Source of the DNA: Cephalopachus bancanus
Taxonomy: Eukaryota; Chordata; Mammalia; Primates; Tarsiidae
NCBI GenBank assembly: GCA_027257055.1
Contig: JAPVLO010000133.1
Span: forward strand, 4,278,001 to 4,342,000
Direction: 5' to 3'
Length of the DNA: 64,000 bases
Position 1 is the first letter of the stretch. Each line of letters begins with the position of its first letter. A program made the position numbers and the translations under genes. Positions 1-11,360 of the stretch are shown one piece after another. Under the pieces are notes generated by a model. It was not told the origin of the DNA, did no database searches, and saw nothing but the letters and a program-made list of their open reading frames with translations.

Positions 1-60
1 AGGTAGAAAAAGTGTCTTCCACAAAACTGATCCCTGATGCCAAAAAGGTTGGGGACTGCT
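1..60. repeat. hAT-type MER element end, truncated by window edge
   Basis: The phrase around AAAAAGGTTGGGGACTGCTG is one I recognise from the ends of nonautonomous hAT (Charlie-like) elements in mammals. Only the terminal ~60 bases lie in the window, so the family is not assigned. It is followed at about 76-127 by a purine-rich (GA)/(CA) simple repeat. Confidence 0.45.
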
Positions 61-150
61 GCCCTAAAACCTGAGATGAGACAGAGAGACAGAGAAAGAG
101 AGAGAGAGAGACACACACAAAAAAGAGAACTTAACCACTAGCAGCAAACT

Positions 151-450
151 TATTTTTTCTTTTTGAGTTGGGGGCTCTCACTCTCTCCCCCAGGCTGGAG
201 TGCAATGGTACAATTCTGACTTCCCACAGCCTTGACCTCCTGGACTCAAATGATCCTCCCACTTCAGCCTCCCAAGTAGCTGGAGCCACAGGCACACACC
301 ACCAACCCCGGCTAATTTCTTGATTTATTTGTAGAGATGAGGGTTCACAATTTTGCCTAGGTTGGTCTCAAACTCCTAGGTTCAAGCAGTCCTCCCACCT
401 CAGCCTTCCAAAATGCTTGGATTAGAGCCATGGCCACTCTGTGCCCATCC
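151..450 (-). mobile_element. Alu (private lineage type), antisense
   Basis: Reads in reverse orientation from the T-rich tail through both arms to TGTGCCCATCC. Both arms and the linker are present but diverged (for example GAGTTGGGGGCTCTCAC), so it is an older copy of the type. No clear target-site duplication. Confidence 0.93.
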
Positions 451-622
451 TAGAAATAAGCTTCTTATCAGCATCATGAGATTCCAAGACAAATTTAGAG
501 CAGGGCTTTCAAAGTTCTAGGGGAAACCATTTAAAGTTCAGATTGCTATGCTCAGTCAAACAATTGATGAGAGAGAGGCATCTCAAAATATGAGGATTAG
601 GCATGTTATCTCCAATATTCCC

Positions 623-913
623 TTTTTTTTTTTTGAGTTGGAGTCTCACTCTGTCACCCAGGCTGGAGTGCAGTAGCACTCTCACCGCCACTGCAGCCTC
701 AACCTGTTGGGCTCAGGCAATCCTTCTGCCTTAGACTTCCAAATAACTGGAACTACAGGCACAGGCTACCACGTCCAGCTAATTTTTTTATTTACTGTAG
801 AGACGAGCTCTCACCATGTTGCCCAGGCTGGTCTTGAACCCGTCGGCTCAGGCAATCCTCTTGCCTCAGCCTCCCAAAGTGCTGGGATTATAGGCTTGAG
901 TTACTGAGCCTGG
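623..913 (-). mobile_element. Alu (private lineage type), antisense
   Basis: Full dimer: T13 tract, GAGTTGGAGTCTCACTCTGT at the tail side and GCCTGGCC at the sense 5' end. CAATATK-like sequence on both sides may be a short target-site duplication. Confidence 0.95.
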
Positions 914-1450
914 CCTCAATATGAGGATGGATTCTGGCAGTAAGAGGAAGGAAGGTGAAGGGCACAGGAGCAGTGACACTTAGGGGCATGGCAGAAAAGA
1001 CCTCGACCAGCACCAAGGCGGCCTCCAGGGCCATGGGAGCCAGGATTCCAGGTGGGAGGTATGGCCTGAATGAGTTTATCCTTGAAAGCTCAAGACACTT
1101 GGGGAGATGACAGAACAGGACACATGGTCCCAAGTGCAGGGTGCTGCCTGAGTTGAGCAGCCAGTGAAGTGCACAACAAGGAAACAGAAACCCCAGAGTT
1201 TGTGAACCATATTGAGGAGCAGTGCCTGGCGTCATGCTGCAGTCATGGTGCTGACCCTATAAGGGACAACGCCCCACAGGGCTGGTCACACCTGGACGCA
1301 CCTGCGTGCGGTGACTCCACGTGGGAACAGACCTTGAAGGATGTGTGTCAGATGTGAACAGGGATTCTTGCTAGAGATGGGATTTTGAGTGATTGTTTTT
1401 CTTTTTGTTTATCTGTATTTTCGAAGTTTTCAAAAGGAATCCTTTATGTT
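914..1450. other. No recognisable feature
   Basis: About 540 bases with no gene, RNA or repeat that I recognise. Short open frames on both strands have no recognisable domain. It ends where the first mariner-type element begins. Confidence 0.5.
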
Positions 1451-2022
1451 CAAGGGAGAACCCCCCAAACCCGGAATTATCTTTTGGAGGGTGGGTCCCT
1501 TGTAGTACAGACTCCCCCTGCTAGGTAAAAGTTCTAGGAACCCATTGGCATCAGTGGACCAGCTAGTGTTAAGAGAGGCTGTGTTCAACTTCAGTGAATT
1601 TTTTGGAGATTCTTTCAACACATTTGCCCATTTCATGATGGGTGATTTACGAGTGCACCTACCCACATCACACTGAGTGTGCAGCAGTTTTTGACCATAA
1701 ATGGTGTGACCCCCTCATGCCCCACCCTCTCTATTCACCCCATCTCACACCTAGTTACTTTTTTTGTTTCCCTGGATGAAAAAATGTCCTCAAAGAGAAA
1801 CATTTTGCCAACGTGGAAGAGATGAAACAAAAAAATAGCAAAAGCACTGAATGACATCAAAATGAACAAGTTCAAAAGCTGTCCTGAGCAATGGAAAAAG
1901 CATTTCAGTAGGTGTATTTAGTCAAATGGAGGGGCTTTTGAAGGTGACTGAAGTTTAAACATGTAAGAGTAAATATACAATTTTTTATAAATAAATTCTG
2001 GGTTTCTTTAGGTCCTCTCTTG
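1451..2022 (+). mobile_element. Mariner-type DNA transposon, deleted copy 1
   Basis: A 572-bp unit whose ends are inverted repeats: left CAAGGGAGAACCCCCCAAAC, right the complement-type GGGTTTCTTTAGGTCCTCTCTTG. Copies at 45993 and 52941 have nearly the same length and order of blocks. The 3' third keeps a decayed transposase C-terminus: GTGGAAGAGATGAAACAAAA and, near the end, a stretch encoding a Glu-Gly-Asp-like tail before GTTTAAACATGTAAGA. Most of the transposase is missing, so it was nonautonomous or deleted before spread. Copy 1 is more diverged than copy 2. Confidence 0.8.
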
Positions 2023-2059
2023 CGTTATGCAATTTAGGTAGTGTCACTGACCTTTTAAA

Positions 2060-2170
2060 TTGTAAAGAAAATTGTGACATTATTATAGGGAGAAAACCAT
2101 GGGCTTTAGCAATAGAATGTGGCTTCAAGTCCTGACTGTAGTACTTATGAGCAAACAGGGACAGTTGGTC
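2060..2170 (+). repeat. MIR-like SINE fragment
   Basis: ACCATGGGCTTTAGCAATAG followed by a TTCAAGTCCTGACTGTAGTACTTATGAGC-type block (split here for length) resembles the MIR core ending in the 'cttactagctgtgtgacc' consensus region. Diverged; called by eye only. Confidence 0.45.
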
Positions 2171-3487
2171 ACCCCACATTCCTCCAGGACCTAGCAGGAC
2201 CAGCCAAGAGGCAAGAGGCATTCAAGGACCTTCCAGGCGTACATGAAATGTGTTGGGCCCTGATGCATAAAGCACTGTGCCCCACACAGGGAACTGAGAT
2301 GACCGAGATGCAGTCCCTGTCCTGAGGTACTCTGAGGCAAAGTGGGATAGACCGGGAAGACTTCAGTCACTACACAGTGGCAAGGGTTGATCTTATCGTG
2401 CATGTGGCATGCTCTAGTACTCCAGAAAAGTCCCCCTCCCCCAGGGAGGCTCCAGCAAGGCTTCTCATAAGAGACAACCTGTGAAGTTGGTATTTTGAAA
2501 GACAGACAGAAATCAGCCAGAGAGAAGACGTGGGAACCGGCATTCTCTCCAGGACAAGAGGCATCCACCTGCTTCCATTCTTCCTTTTTGATCTGGGCTG
2601 TTTCTGGCACTGAAACTCCACTATAAATATTTGTTCCTGTTATTTGCCACTACCTTGAATGTGTGTCACCTTGGCCAATATTTGCTTTTGTTGAAGACTG
2701 CACTTAACAATGCTTAATGATATGTTTTGCCCAGGTGGCCTGAAAGATTGTGGTTTACTTGAGCTTTCTTGTTTCCTTCTGAACATTGGAAATCATCCAG
2801 ACAATTCTCTTTTGCCCTCATGCATTTTCTTTATGCACTGAGCAACTTAAGTTTATGAAAGTAACTCAGGTGATGCAAGACCCCCCTTCTAATTTCTTGC
2901 TAATAGCCAGGGGGCACCTTTCCAGTTGGTGGTGTGGGAGAAAGAGGTAAAGCAAGTTGTGCACCAAAACGAAATTGGGTCCGGGTTGTCTTCTGAGGTG
3001 ACCCCTTGGTGGTTTTTCATTATGGAAACTACTACAAGTTTTTCTGTTTGTGAAAATCTCAGACTACTCAAAGGGATGAATGACTTAGGAAAAACTATGG
3101 CACAAAATTTTGTTGTTTGTGAATTAATATGTTAAGAATTAATAGTTGATTTCTCTCCTTCAGAGTTTGCACATAATTTGACAATAAAAACTGTTTGTAT
3201 CTCACATTTCCTTCTGTGGTTATACATGCTCTTTGGTCCTAAGAATGCTGAGTTTGGTGCCTGCAGGCCTTGGTTTACTTTATGGTGAAGCTCCTAGGAG
3301 TGCTAGCAGGAGAGAGGTCTTCTCTTTCCAGGGTAACCTAGAGAAGGAGCAGGGGACAGGTTGTCATGGGCATGAGTCACTTGTTCAAAACCACCAAGGA
3401 GGACTTGCCCATTTCTGAAGGCATCACCGAAATGTGATTTCTTTCACCCAGTTGCACTGTCATTCCAGGTAGAAGGGCCTTTTCTTT
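2171..3487. other. No recognisable feature
   Basis: About 1.3 kb of apparently unique sequence. The longest open frame (2191-2610, minus, 139 codons) has no motif that I recognise, no clear splice signals and no initiation context of note. I treat it as chance. Confidence 0.5.
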
Positions 3488-3765
3488 TTCTTTTTTTTGA
3501 GTTGGAATCTCTGTCTCCCAGGTTGGCATGCTCACAGCCACTGTAGCCTCAACTGACTGAACTCAGGAGATCTTTTGGCCTCAGCCTTCCAAGTAACCAG
3601 AACTACAGGTGTGCACCACCATACCTGGCTAATTTCTTGATTTATTATAGAGATGAGGTCTCGCCTAGTTGCCAAGGCTGGTCTCAAACCCCGGGGCTCA
3701 GACAATTCTCCTGCCTCCACCTCCCAAATTACTGGCATTGTAGGTGTAAGCCACCACACCTGGTC
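3488..3765 (-). mobile_element. Alu (private lineage type), antisense
   Basis: Full dimer with a shortened right arm. Its sense 5' end (ACACCTGGTC) abuts the target-site duplication of the next Alu, giving a head-to-tail pair. Confidence 0.94.
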
Positions 3766-4083
3766 AGAGCTTAATTTTTTGTTTTTTTTTTTGAGTTGGA
3801 GTCTCACTCTGTTGCTCAGGCTGGAGTGCAGTGGCATGCTCACGGCAACTGCTGCCTTGTTCGACCTGCGAGGCTCAGGTAATCCTGCCTCAGCCTTCCA
3901 AGTAGCTGGAACTATAGTCGCGTGCCACCATGCCCGGCTAATTTTTTTGATTTATTGCAGAGACGAGGTCTCACCAGTTTTCCCAGGTTGGTCTCCAACC
4001 CCTGGACTCAGGCAATCCTCTCGCCTCGGCCTCCCAAAGTGCTCAAGCCTGGGATTACAGGCTTGAGCTACCACGCCCAGCTC
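3766..4083 (-). mobile_element. Alu with 15-bp target-site duplication, antisense
   Basis: Flanked by CAGAGCTTAATTTTT on both sides (3765-3779 and about 4084-4098), so it inserted independently right beside the neighbouring Alu. A short insertion (CAAGCCTGGG) near the sense 5' end duplicates part of the consensus. Confidence 0.95.
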
Positions 4084-4085
4084 AG

Positions 4086-5690
4086 AGCTTAATTTTTAAA
4101 AACTGTAATTGAAGTCTAACTTACATATACTGCCTTACACACTTACCTAGATATAAGTGTGCAGATGGGTGAAATTTCACAGCTTTGTTCCAGTAAACGA
4201 GGCCGGCTGCTCTCTCTTGCAGTCGGTCAATCAGAGGCAGGAGGCAGAGGGCTGGGAGAAAATGGATTATATTGTGTAGCAGGCAACAGAGGACAGAGTC
4301 CATGTGTTAGTAGAGACTGTCCAGGGAAGCATGCTTTTCTCTAAGCATTCATAGTCTAAACATACAGCTTCCATCTATCTTAGCTAATGATAAAAGTAAA
4401 ACATAAATTTAAACTACATGGGAGAAGGGGGTCACACCCCAAAAGACTGGTGAACTTACGAGAGTTAAGGGTTTTGAAAGTATCTGGAAGTTCTTATCTA
4501 GAACCACAGCTGCGTCTTCAAGGCACGTGAGGCTTCTCCACATTCTAGGTTCTCAGAGGGTCGGTGCTGGGTGGCTGCTCTCTTCGAGCTCCAGTGATTT
4601 CTTTCTTTTTTTTTTTTTTTTTGAGTTGGAGTCTCACTCTGTCGCCCAGACTGGAGTGCAGTCGCCGCTCCCGGCCACCGCAGCCTCGACCTGCTGGGCT
4701 CCGGCGATCCTTCCACCTCAGCCTTCCGAGTAGCCGGAACTACAGGCGCATGCTACCACGCCCAGCTAGTTTTTTGATTTATTGTAGAGATGAGGTCTCG
4801 CTGCCCAGGCAGGTCTCGAACCCGCGGGCTCAGGCAATCCACTCACCTCAGCCTCCCAAAGGCGCGGGATCATAGGCTGAGCCACCGAGCCCGGCTTCAA
4901 TAAGATCGATAAATAAGTTGAGAAAGTTCAGAGAGGATGGTAGAGGAGTTACATCCAAGGGCATTCAAGAGCAGTGCAAGGGAAGGAGGAAAAATGTGCA
5001 CTTTTAAATCTAAGCAGTCTTTGCATTCAGCCTGAATAATCATAAAAATACTTTTATTATTCTAATGGAGTTACTTTTTAATCATAAATGAGCAACCCTT
5101 GATTTTTAGCCTAGAACCAAAACTGAACACACGTGTGTAATCAAGAACCAGAGCATTACCAGCGCCCAGAAACACTGACTCCAGTCACTACTTCCTCCCG
5201 GGGTAATAACTATGATCCACATTTCTGGGCATAGATTAATTCTGAACTTCAAAAAAGTAGAATCATAACATACACCTTCTTCTGCATCCAGCTTCTTTCC
5301 CCTAACTTGCGTGTGAGATTCATCCATATTGTTACCTGCGTTTGTGGATGATTCCTTCTCGTGGCTGTTTCACATTCCATTGTGTGACTGTGCCACAGTC
5401 TGGTCATGCACCCTGGTGCCGTGCAATCTCTTGCTGCACTGAACAGCCTTGTACATGTCTTTTGCTGAAATATGTGTGCTTTCTTGTTACACAGGTAGGA
5501 GAGTGTGCGTATGGAGACTGCCACATGGCTTCCCCAAGTGATTGTATCAAGGCATATCCCGGCCATTCATGTCAAGAGTTTCAGCTGCTTCACACCCTCT
5601 CTGCCACTCAGAGTCTTCCTTCTATTTCATTTTTCCTACTCTGGTTATTTTTTGTTGTAGTTTAATTTGCATTTCTCTGACATGACTTAG
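4086..5690 (-). mobile_element. L1M (old LINE-1) 3' region, antisense, split by Alus
   Basis: Blocks such as TAATTGAAGTCTAACTTACA, GAGATTCATCCATATTGTTA and TTCACATTCCATTGTGTGA match the order seen in antisense L1M 3' UTR/ORF2 ends. The fragment is interrupted by the Alu at 4604-4895 and resumes with GTAGTTTAATTTGCATTTCTC before the three-armed Alu at 5705. No intact frame. Subfamily not assigned. Confidence 0.7.
4604..4895 (-). mobile_element. Alu, candidate youngest subfamily, antisense
   Basis: Long T18 tail and few apparent mutations. It carries a shortened left arm: in antisense CTCGCTGCCCAGGCAGGTCT, lacking CCAAGTT. It also has GGCGCGGGAT in place of GTGCTGGGAT, and AGGCTGAGCCACCGAGCCC. 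The Alus at 8431 and 42434 share these differences. Inserted in the L1M fragment. Confidence 0.95.
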
Positions 5691-5704
5691 AGTCCTTATT
5701 TTTA

Positions 5705-6133
5705 TTTATTCATTTTTGAGTCAGAGTCTCACTCTGTCGCCCAGGGTGGAGTGCAGAAGCACACTCATGGCCACCGCAACCTCAAGCTACTGGACTCAGG
5801 CGATCCTTCCTCCTCAGCCTTCCAAGTAGCTGAAACCACAGGCGTGTGCCATCACTCCCAGCTATCTTTTTGATTTATTGTAGAGATGATGTCTCACCAT
5901 GTAGTCCAGGCTGGTCTCGAACCTATGGGCTCAGGAAAACCTGTCGCCTCAGCCTCCCGAAGTGTTGGAATTACAGGCGTGCATCACCACGCCCAGCTAA
6001 GTTTTTGATTTATTGTAGAAATGAGGTCTCACCAAGTTGCCCAGGCAGGTCTGGAACCTGTGGGCTCAGGCAATCCTTTCACCACAGCCTTCCAAAGTGC
6101 TGGGATTATAGACGTGAGCCACCACATCCAGTC
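5705..6133 (-). mobile_element. Three-armed Alu (trimer) with target-site duplication
   Basis: About 429 bp instead of ~290. In antisense order there is one right arm and then two left-arm copies: GTAGAGATGATGTCTCACCA and, ~125 bp on, GTAGAAATGAGGTCTCACCA. Both are followed by GGCTCAGG and a CAAAGTGCTGG-type block. GAGTCCTTATTTTT flanks the whole unit (5690-5703 and 6134-6147), so the trimer inserted as one piece. Confidence 0.9.
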
Positions 6134-6309
6134 GAGTCCTTATTTTTTTAAACATTCATGCACTCTTCTATTGTATATATTATGTACATGTCTGAGAGCA
6201 GAGACCAATTCTTGGACACATTTGTTCATTTTGGGTCACCTAACTTTGTATAGTCAGTAATCAATATTATTGAATGAATAATTGAATAAGTAGTAATTAA
6301 TTATTGAAT

Positions 6310-6465
6310 GAATGTAAAATTGCTGTTACCATTAAATGAGCCCTTATTTTGTACCAAGTATTATAATTAGCATTTCATATAGATTATTTTATTTGTTTGG
6401 TACCAAAACCCTTCTAGATAGCTAAATGTATTCCTCTTTCCCAGATAAGGGCATTAAGGTTCAGG
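6310..6465 (-). repeat. MIR-like SINE fragment
   Basis: GTACCAAGTATTATAATTAG, then ATATAGATTATTTTATTTG, then CCAGATAAGGGCATTAAGGT has the order of an MIR core and 3' region (increment: 'lower-case variant, diverged'). Interrupted by the Alu at 6475. Confidence 0.55.
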
Positions 6466-6474
6466 AAGTTTCAG

Positions 6475-6959
<485 letters not shown>

Positions 6960-7051
6960 AAGTTTCAGTGATTGTTTAGGTTTTTCTACTGGGTTTTTCA
7001 AACAGTGAATGAAGGAGCTAAAATTTGAAGCTTTATCCTGCCCTCCAACCC

Positions 7052-7338
7052 CTGTTTTTTTCAGTTGGAGTCTCTGTCGTCCAGGCTGGAGTGCAATGGC
7101 ACGCTCATGGCAGCCTCGACCTGCTGGGCTCAGGTGATCCTTCTGCCTCAGCCTTCCAAGTAGCTGGAACCATGGAACCGCAGATGCGTGCTACCATGCC
7201 CGGCTTATTTTTTTGATTTATTGTAGAGACGAGGTCTCAACAAGTTGCCCAAGCTGGTCTCGAACCCGTGGGCTCAGGTAATCCTCTCGCCTCAGCATCC
7301 CAAAGTGCTGGGATTACAGGCTTGAGTCACCATGCCTG
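7052..7338 (-). mobile_element. Alu (private lineage type), antisense
   Basis: Dimer with a 6-base internal duplication near GGAACCATGGAACC. The end at 7335 runs into a short plus-strand Alu 5' piece (TGCCTGTAATCCCAGCACTTT), a rearranged junction. Confidence 0.93.
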
Positions 7339-7427
7339 TAATCCCAGCACTTTGAGATTACACCAAAGTGTAATCCTCTATCTTAACCATTATCTATATC
7401 ATAATAAATTACCTCTTTTTTCTTTAC

Positions 7428-7568
7428 ATGCCTGTAGCTCCAGATACTCGGAAGGATGACCTGAGCCCAGCACATCGTGGCTGTGGTGGCGGTGAGCGCG
7501 CTACTGCACACCAGCCTGGGCAACGGAGTGAGACACCTACTCAAAAAAAAAAAAAAAAAAAAAAAAAA
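7428..7568 (+). mobile_element. Alu right arm only, plus strand
   Basis: ATGCCTGTAGCTCCAGATAC through CAACGGAGTGAGACACCTAC and A26. There is no left arm directly upstream; a left-arm start of ~22 bases lies at 7335. Either a deletion removed the left arm or these are two fragments. Confidence 0.88.
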
Positions 7569-7753
7569 GGTTTGTCCCAAAGCAATACTGTCACCTATTG
7601 GTGGAAAAAGAGAACTGTCTCTCAGTGTTTTCTCTGCAAGTCTAATGCTGGAGTGAGTCCCAGTCAACCATGGGGGAAACATTGACAACTTGCCTATCCC
7701 TCACAAGCGCCCCCTCAAAGATACAGCCCACACAATCCTTAAAAGGGTGCCAC

Positions 7754-8053
7754 GCCACGCCGGGAGTGGTGGCTCACGCCTATAATCCCAGCACTTGGGA
7801 GGCTGAGGTGAAAGGATTGTCTGAACCCACGGGTTTGAGAACAGCCTGGGCAACCTGGCGAGACCTCATCTCTACAATAAATCAAGAAAAAATTAGCCAA
7901 GAGTGATGGCGCATGCCTGTAGTTCCAGCTACTTGGAAGACTGAGGTAGGAGGATTGCCTGAACCCAGCAGGTTGAGGCTGCGGAGGCCTTGAGTGTACC
8001 ACTGCACTTCAGCCTGGGTGACAGAGTGAGACTCCAACTCAAGAAAAAAAAAA
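7754..8053 (+). mobile_element. Alu (private lineage type)
   Basis: Full dimer ending in an A-rich tail. AAAAGGGTGCCAC upstream and AAAAGAGTGTCAC downstream look like a mutated 13-bp target-site duplication. Confidence 0.95.
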
Positions 8054-8430
8054 AAGAGTGTCACAAAATCAACTAGACGAGAGGGTTTTACTGGTCCCTC
8101 CAGAAAGCTAGGGTCTTTTCTGTCTTCTCCACTGGCTTGAGAGAAACTTCTCCTTCCATTGTGTCATCATTCACGTTTATTCCACATAATGAGATTTTAA
8201 GATTAGGAAGCGTTTCTTTACATTTTGTATGGTAAGAAACTACCCTGGTAAATCTCACATTTAGTAGAAGAGGTGTGTATCCACTTTGTTTTGTTTAATA
8301 ATGCATTTATTTAGCAAATCTTACTTTATTCATCAACTTCCATCATTCAAGTTGACTGGTTTGTAATAAAGTTTTACTTTACTATGCAAGTGAGTGAGCT
8401 CAAAAATAGCAATTAAAGAATATATTTTTT
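8054..8430. other. No recognisable feature
   Basis: About 375 bases of AT-rich sequence with no gene or repeat that I recognise. Confidence 0.5.
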
Positions 8431-8689
8431 AGCCGGGCTTGGTGGCTCAGCCTGTAATCCCGCGCCTTTGGGAGGCTGAGGTGAGCGGATTGCCTGAGCC
8501 CGCGGGTTCGAGACCCACCTGGGCAGCGAGACCTCATCTCTACAATAAAAAAAAAAAAAAAAAAAATCAGCCGGGTGTGGTAGCACACGCCTGTAATTCC
8601 GGCTACTCGGAAGGCTGAGGCGGAAGGATTGCTGGAGCCCAGCAGGTCGAGGCTCACTCCAGTCTGGGCGACAGAGTGAGACTCCAACT

Positions 8690-8729
<40 letters not shown>
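8431..8729 (+). mobile_element. Alu, candidate youngest subfamily
   Basis: Shares TGGCTCAGCCTGTAATCCCG, CGCCTTTGGGAGGC and GGGCAGCGAGACCTC with the copies at 4604 and 42434. The right arm lacks ~30 bases (GGTCGAGGCTCACTCCAGTC). A ~37-nt A-tail follows, then the (TA) tract. ATATATTTTTT appears on both sides as a possible target-site duplication. Confidence 0.95.
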
Positions 8730-8764
<35 letters not shown>

Positions 8765-8771
8765 TTTTCAG
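8690..8771. repeat. A-tract / (TA)n / T-tract, near-perfect inverted repeat
   Basis: About 37 A, then ~14 TA steps, then ~13 T. The A- and T-tracts can pair around the self-complementary (TA) core, so one strand could fold into an all-AT hairpin. It arose at the tail of the Alu at 8431. Confidence 0.95.
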
Positions 8772-8794
8772 ATAAAATACTAAAATGTGATATT

Positions 8795-9010
8795 AGCATT
8801 TATGGAGCACTAATTATGCAACAAAGACCATAAAATAAAAATAACACCAGTGAAGTGTCCTGTAGACATAGAAAATATGGAAATTTTGTTTTCAGTGCCT
8901 CTTTGCTCTTATTTATGTGTGTGTTTATTAATTTGCCCAGCATTTACTAGGAAACTACTATATGCTAGCGTGATGCTAGAAACTGAGAATGCAGAGACTA
9001 AAAAGACACA
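8795..9010 (+). repeat. L2-like LINE 3' fragment
   Basis: GCATTTATGGAGCACTAATTA and then GAAACTACTATATGCTAGCG, AACTGAGAATGCAGAGACTA follow the L2 3'-end order (entry split into short blocks). Diverged; two partial blocks with a short unrelated interval. Confidence 0.5.
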
Positions 9011-9736
9011 GCCGCTACCCACTGGAGGGTCACACTCTGGGGGGAGGAGGGGGAAGATCATTATACTCCATTGGAGAAAGTGTAGCCCTCAAAATATTCT
9101 GAGGACACAGAGAGAGGCACCCCAATCCTGGAAGATGAAGAGGAGGGCAGCTTGGTTGGGGGAAACTGAGTCTTAAATGATGTGTAGGTGTTGGCTGGAC
9201 CAAAGGAAGGGTTGGGCAGTGGAGGGCTGGTGTGGACTTTGGGTGTTTATGGAATTTCCAGCTAAACAGGGAATAGAAACAGAAGTCAGAGGCAGGGGCA
9301 TAGGAGGGTGAAATATTGATGTAGGATGTCCCCGAGGGACTGTGTAGTAAGACAGGTCCATGGCTGGGATTGGATGTCTGAGCAGGTGGAGGGAGGCTGG
9401 CTCACAGCTTCCAGCAGCAAGAACCAGACTCCCAAAGAAAACCAGGAAAATTCCACCATGGAACTTAGGCCGAATTGATCCAAAGTTTCATTGTGTTTCC
9501 CTTGTCAGGGTTGATTATTTTAAATATTTTTAAAATAGTTGCTAACATTTAAGAGATGAAAGGTGTCTCATACAATCTGCATTTCTAACTTACCTTGAAA
9601 CACTAGAACATTTGGCTGTGTGGGGCCAGCAACCCCTCATGGCAGCAGGGGGGCTGCCCTTCTGGCCTCCAACATTTGAGAGACATGCTCTCCAGTTCCC
9701 GGCAGGCCTTGGTGTGTGAAACCAATGCTCAGCTCT
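9011..9736. other. No recognisable feature
   Basis: About 725 bases of apparently unique sequence. The open frames here (for example 8850-9176 plus) run through the L2-like piece and show no domain. Confidence 0.5.
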
Positions 9737-10035
9737 TTTTTTAAAAAATAAGTTGGAATCTCACTCTGGCACCTAGGCTGGAGTGTTGTGGCAGGATCAT
9801 AGCCTACCACAGCTTTGACCTCCTGGGCTCAGGCTATTCTTCTACCTCAGCCTTTCAAGTAGCTGGAACTACATGTGTGTATTACCATGTGTGCACTACC
9901 ATGCCCTGCTAATTTTTTGATATATGGAGAGACGAGGTCTCGCCATGTTGTCCAGGCTGGTCTTGAACCCCTGAGCTCGGGCAATCCTCTCGCCTTGGTC
10001 TCCTGGGATTATAGGCTTGAACCATCATGCCCGGT
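9737..10035 (-). mobile_element. Alu 1 of a three-Alu tandem cluster, antisense
   Basis: Full dimer, the oldest-looking of the three, with an extra TGTGTGCACTACCATG duplication in the right arm/linker region. Confidence 0.93.
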
Positions 10036-10331
10036 CTTTTTTTTTTTTTGAGTCAGAGTCTCACTGTGTCACCCAGACTGGAGTGCAGTGGTACGCTCAC
10101 AGCTAATGTAGCCTCGATCTGCTGGGCTCAGGTGATCCTTTAGCCTCAGCCTTCCAAGTAGTTGGAACTATAGGCATGCACCACCATGCCTGGCTAATTT
10201 TTTTTTTTTTAATTGTAGAGACAAGGTCTTGCCAGGTTGCCCAGACTGGTCTCGAATTCCTGGGCTCAGGCAATCTTTTCGTTTCCGCCTCCCAAGTGCT
10301 GGGATTATAGGCATGAACCACAGTGCCTGGA
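10036..10331 (-). mobile_element. Alu 2 of a three-Alu tandem cluster, antisense
   Basis: T11 tail abuts the sense 5' end of Alu 1 (GCCCGGTC). Full dimer ending GTGCCTGG. Confidence 0.94.
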
Positions 10332-10346
10332 CTCCAACTGTGTTTC

Positions 10347-10648
10347 TTTTTTTTTTTTGAGTTGGAGTCTCACTCATTGCCCAGGTTGGAGTGCAGTGGT
10401 ATGCTCACAGCCACCCCAGTGTCTACCTGCTGGGCTCAGGTGATCCTTCCGCCTCAGCCTTCCAAGTAGCTGGAACTACAGGCGCATGCTACCACATTCA
10501 GCTATTTTTGTTGTTGTTGTTGATATATTGTAGAAACAAGGTCTTGTCAAGTTGCCCAGGCTGGCCTTGAACCCCTGGACTCAGGCAATCCTCTCACCTT
10601 GGCCTCCTAAAGTGTTGGGATTGTAGGCTTGAGCCACTACGTGCAGCC
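10347..10648 (-). mobile_element. Alu 3 of a three-Alu tandem cluster, antisense
   Basis: Full dimer with a GTT microsatellite in the linker. TCCAACTGTGTTTCT upstream (about 10332) and TCCAAATGCGTTTCT downstream (about 10649) form a 15-bp target-site duplication with two differences. Confidence 0.94.
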
Positions 10649-10727
10649 TCCAAATGCGTTTCTAAAGTTTCTTTCTCCTTTCTCCTTTTCCTCCCTTCTC
10701 CTGCCAGACACTCCCTCGCATGGTGTC

Positions 10728-11065
10728 TCCCTTCACTTATCTAATTATGTGCTTGCTTAGCAGTTTAGGGGCTCATCTCGAAGCAAACCAAACAGCATTG
10801 GGGTTTGTCCCCCAACCCCCTCTCAAGATTATCCCAATGCTGAGGATACTCTGCAACTCTGAGATGGGGCAGGCTGGTATCCCAGATAGGGCGGTGCCTC
10901 AAAACAGTCACAGGAACAGGCTATGTAGACCAGCACCCACAGTCACTCTTCATGTCCTCTGGACCTCGGGTCCCTTGTTAAACTCCTGCATGCAGCCCAG
11001 AAGGTGAAATGGTCTACTGCAGGCATGAGCCTGGCTGGTTCTCTGTCGGCTTTTGAGAAAAGTCA
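10728..11065 (+). repeat. LTR-like segment, related to 20440-21060
   Basis: Shares blocks in the same order with 20440-21060: CTTATCTAATTATGTGCTTG versus CTTATCTGATGTTATGCTTG, then GACCAGCACCC, then GAAATGGTCTACTGCAGGCA versus GAAATGGTTTATTTGAGGCA and ATGAGCC. Diverged. An LTR origin is inference; the element has no clear TG...CA ends that I can fix. Confidence 0.4.
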
Positions 11066-11194
11066 CTCTCCTTCCTCCATCTCTTGTCTCTCGAGTATGG
11101 CTTGGGCAGGAGTGGCTGAGTTGACTCCTGGTTCCAGAAGGGTGGCCAGGACAGAAGGAAGAAGACGGCAAGTGCAGAAGGGTTGCAGGCTTTT

Positions 11195-11360
11195 CTGTAA
11201 AGGGCCATCTAGATGTTTTTGGCTCCGTGGGCCGTACGGTTTCTATCCCAGCTACTCAGCTCTGCACTGTAGCATGAGGGCAGCCACAGGCATTGCATAA
11301 AACACATGAGTATGACTGTATTCCAGTCAAACCTTGCTCCTGTGGGCCACAGTGTGCCAA
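11195..11360 (+). mobile_element. hAT-type nonautonomous element (MER1/MER58-like)
   Basis: TTTTCTGTAAAGGGCCATCT, CCGTGGGCCGTACGGTTTCT, CTACTCAGCTCTGCACTGTA and TATTCCAGTCAAACCTTGCT follow the order of a common hAT-Charlie nonautonomous family. Exact family not assigned. Confidence 0.65.
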
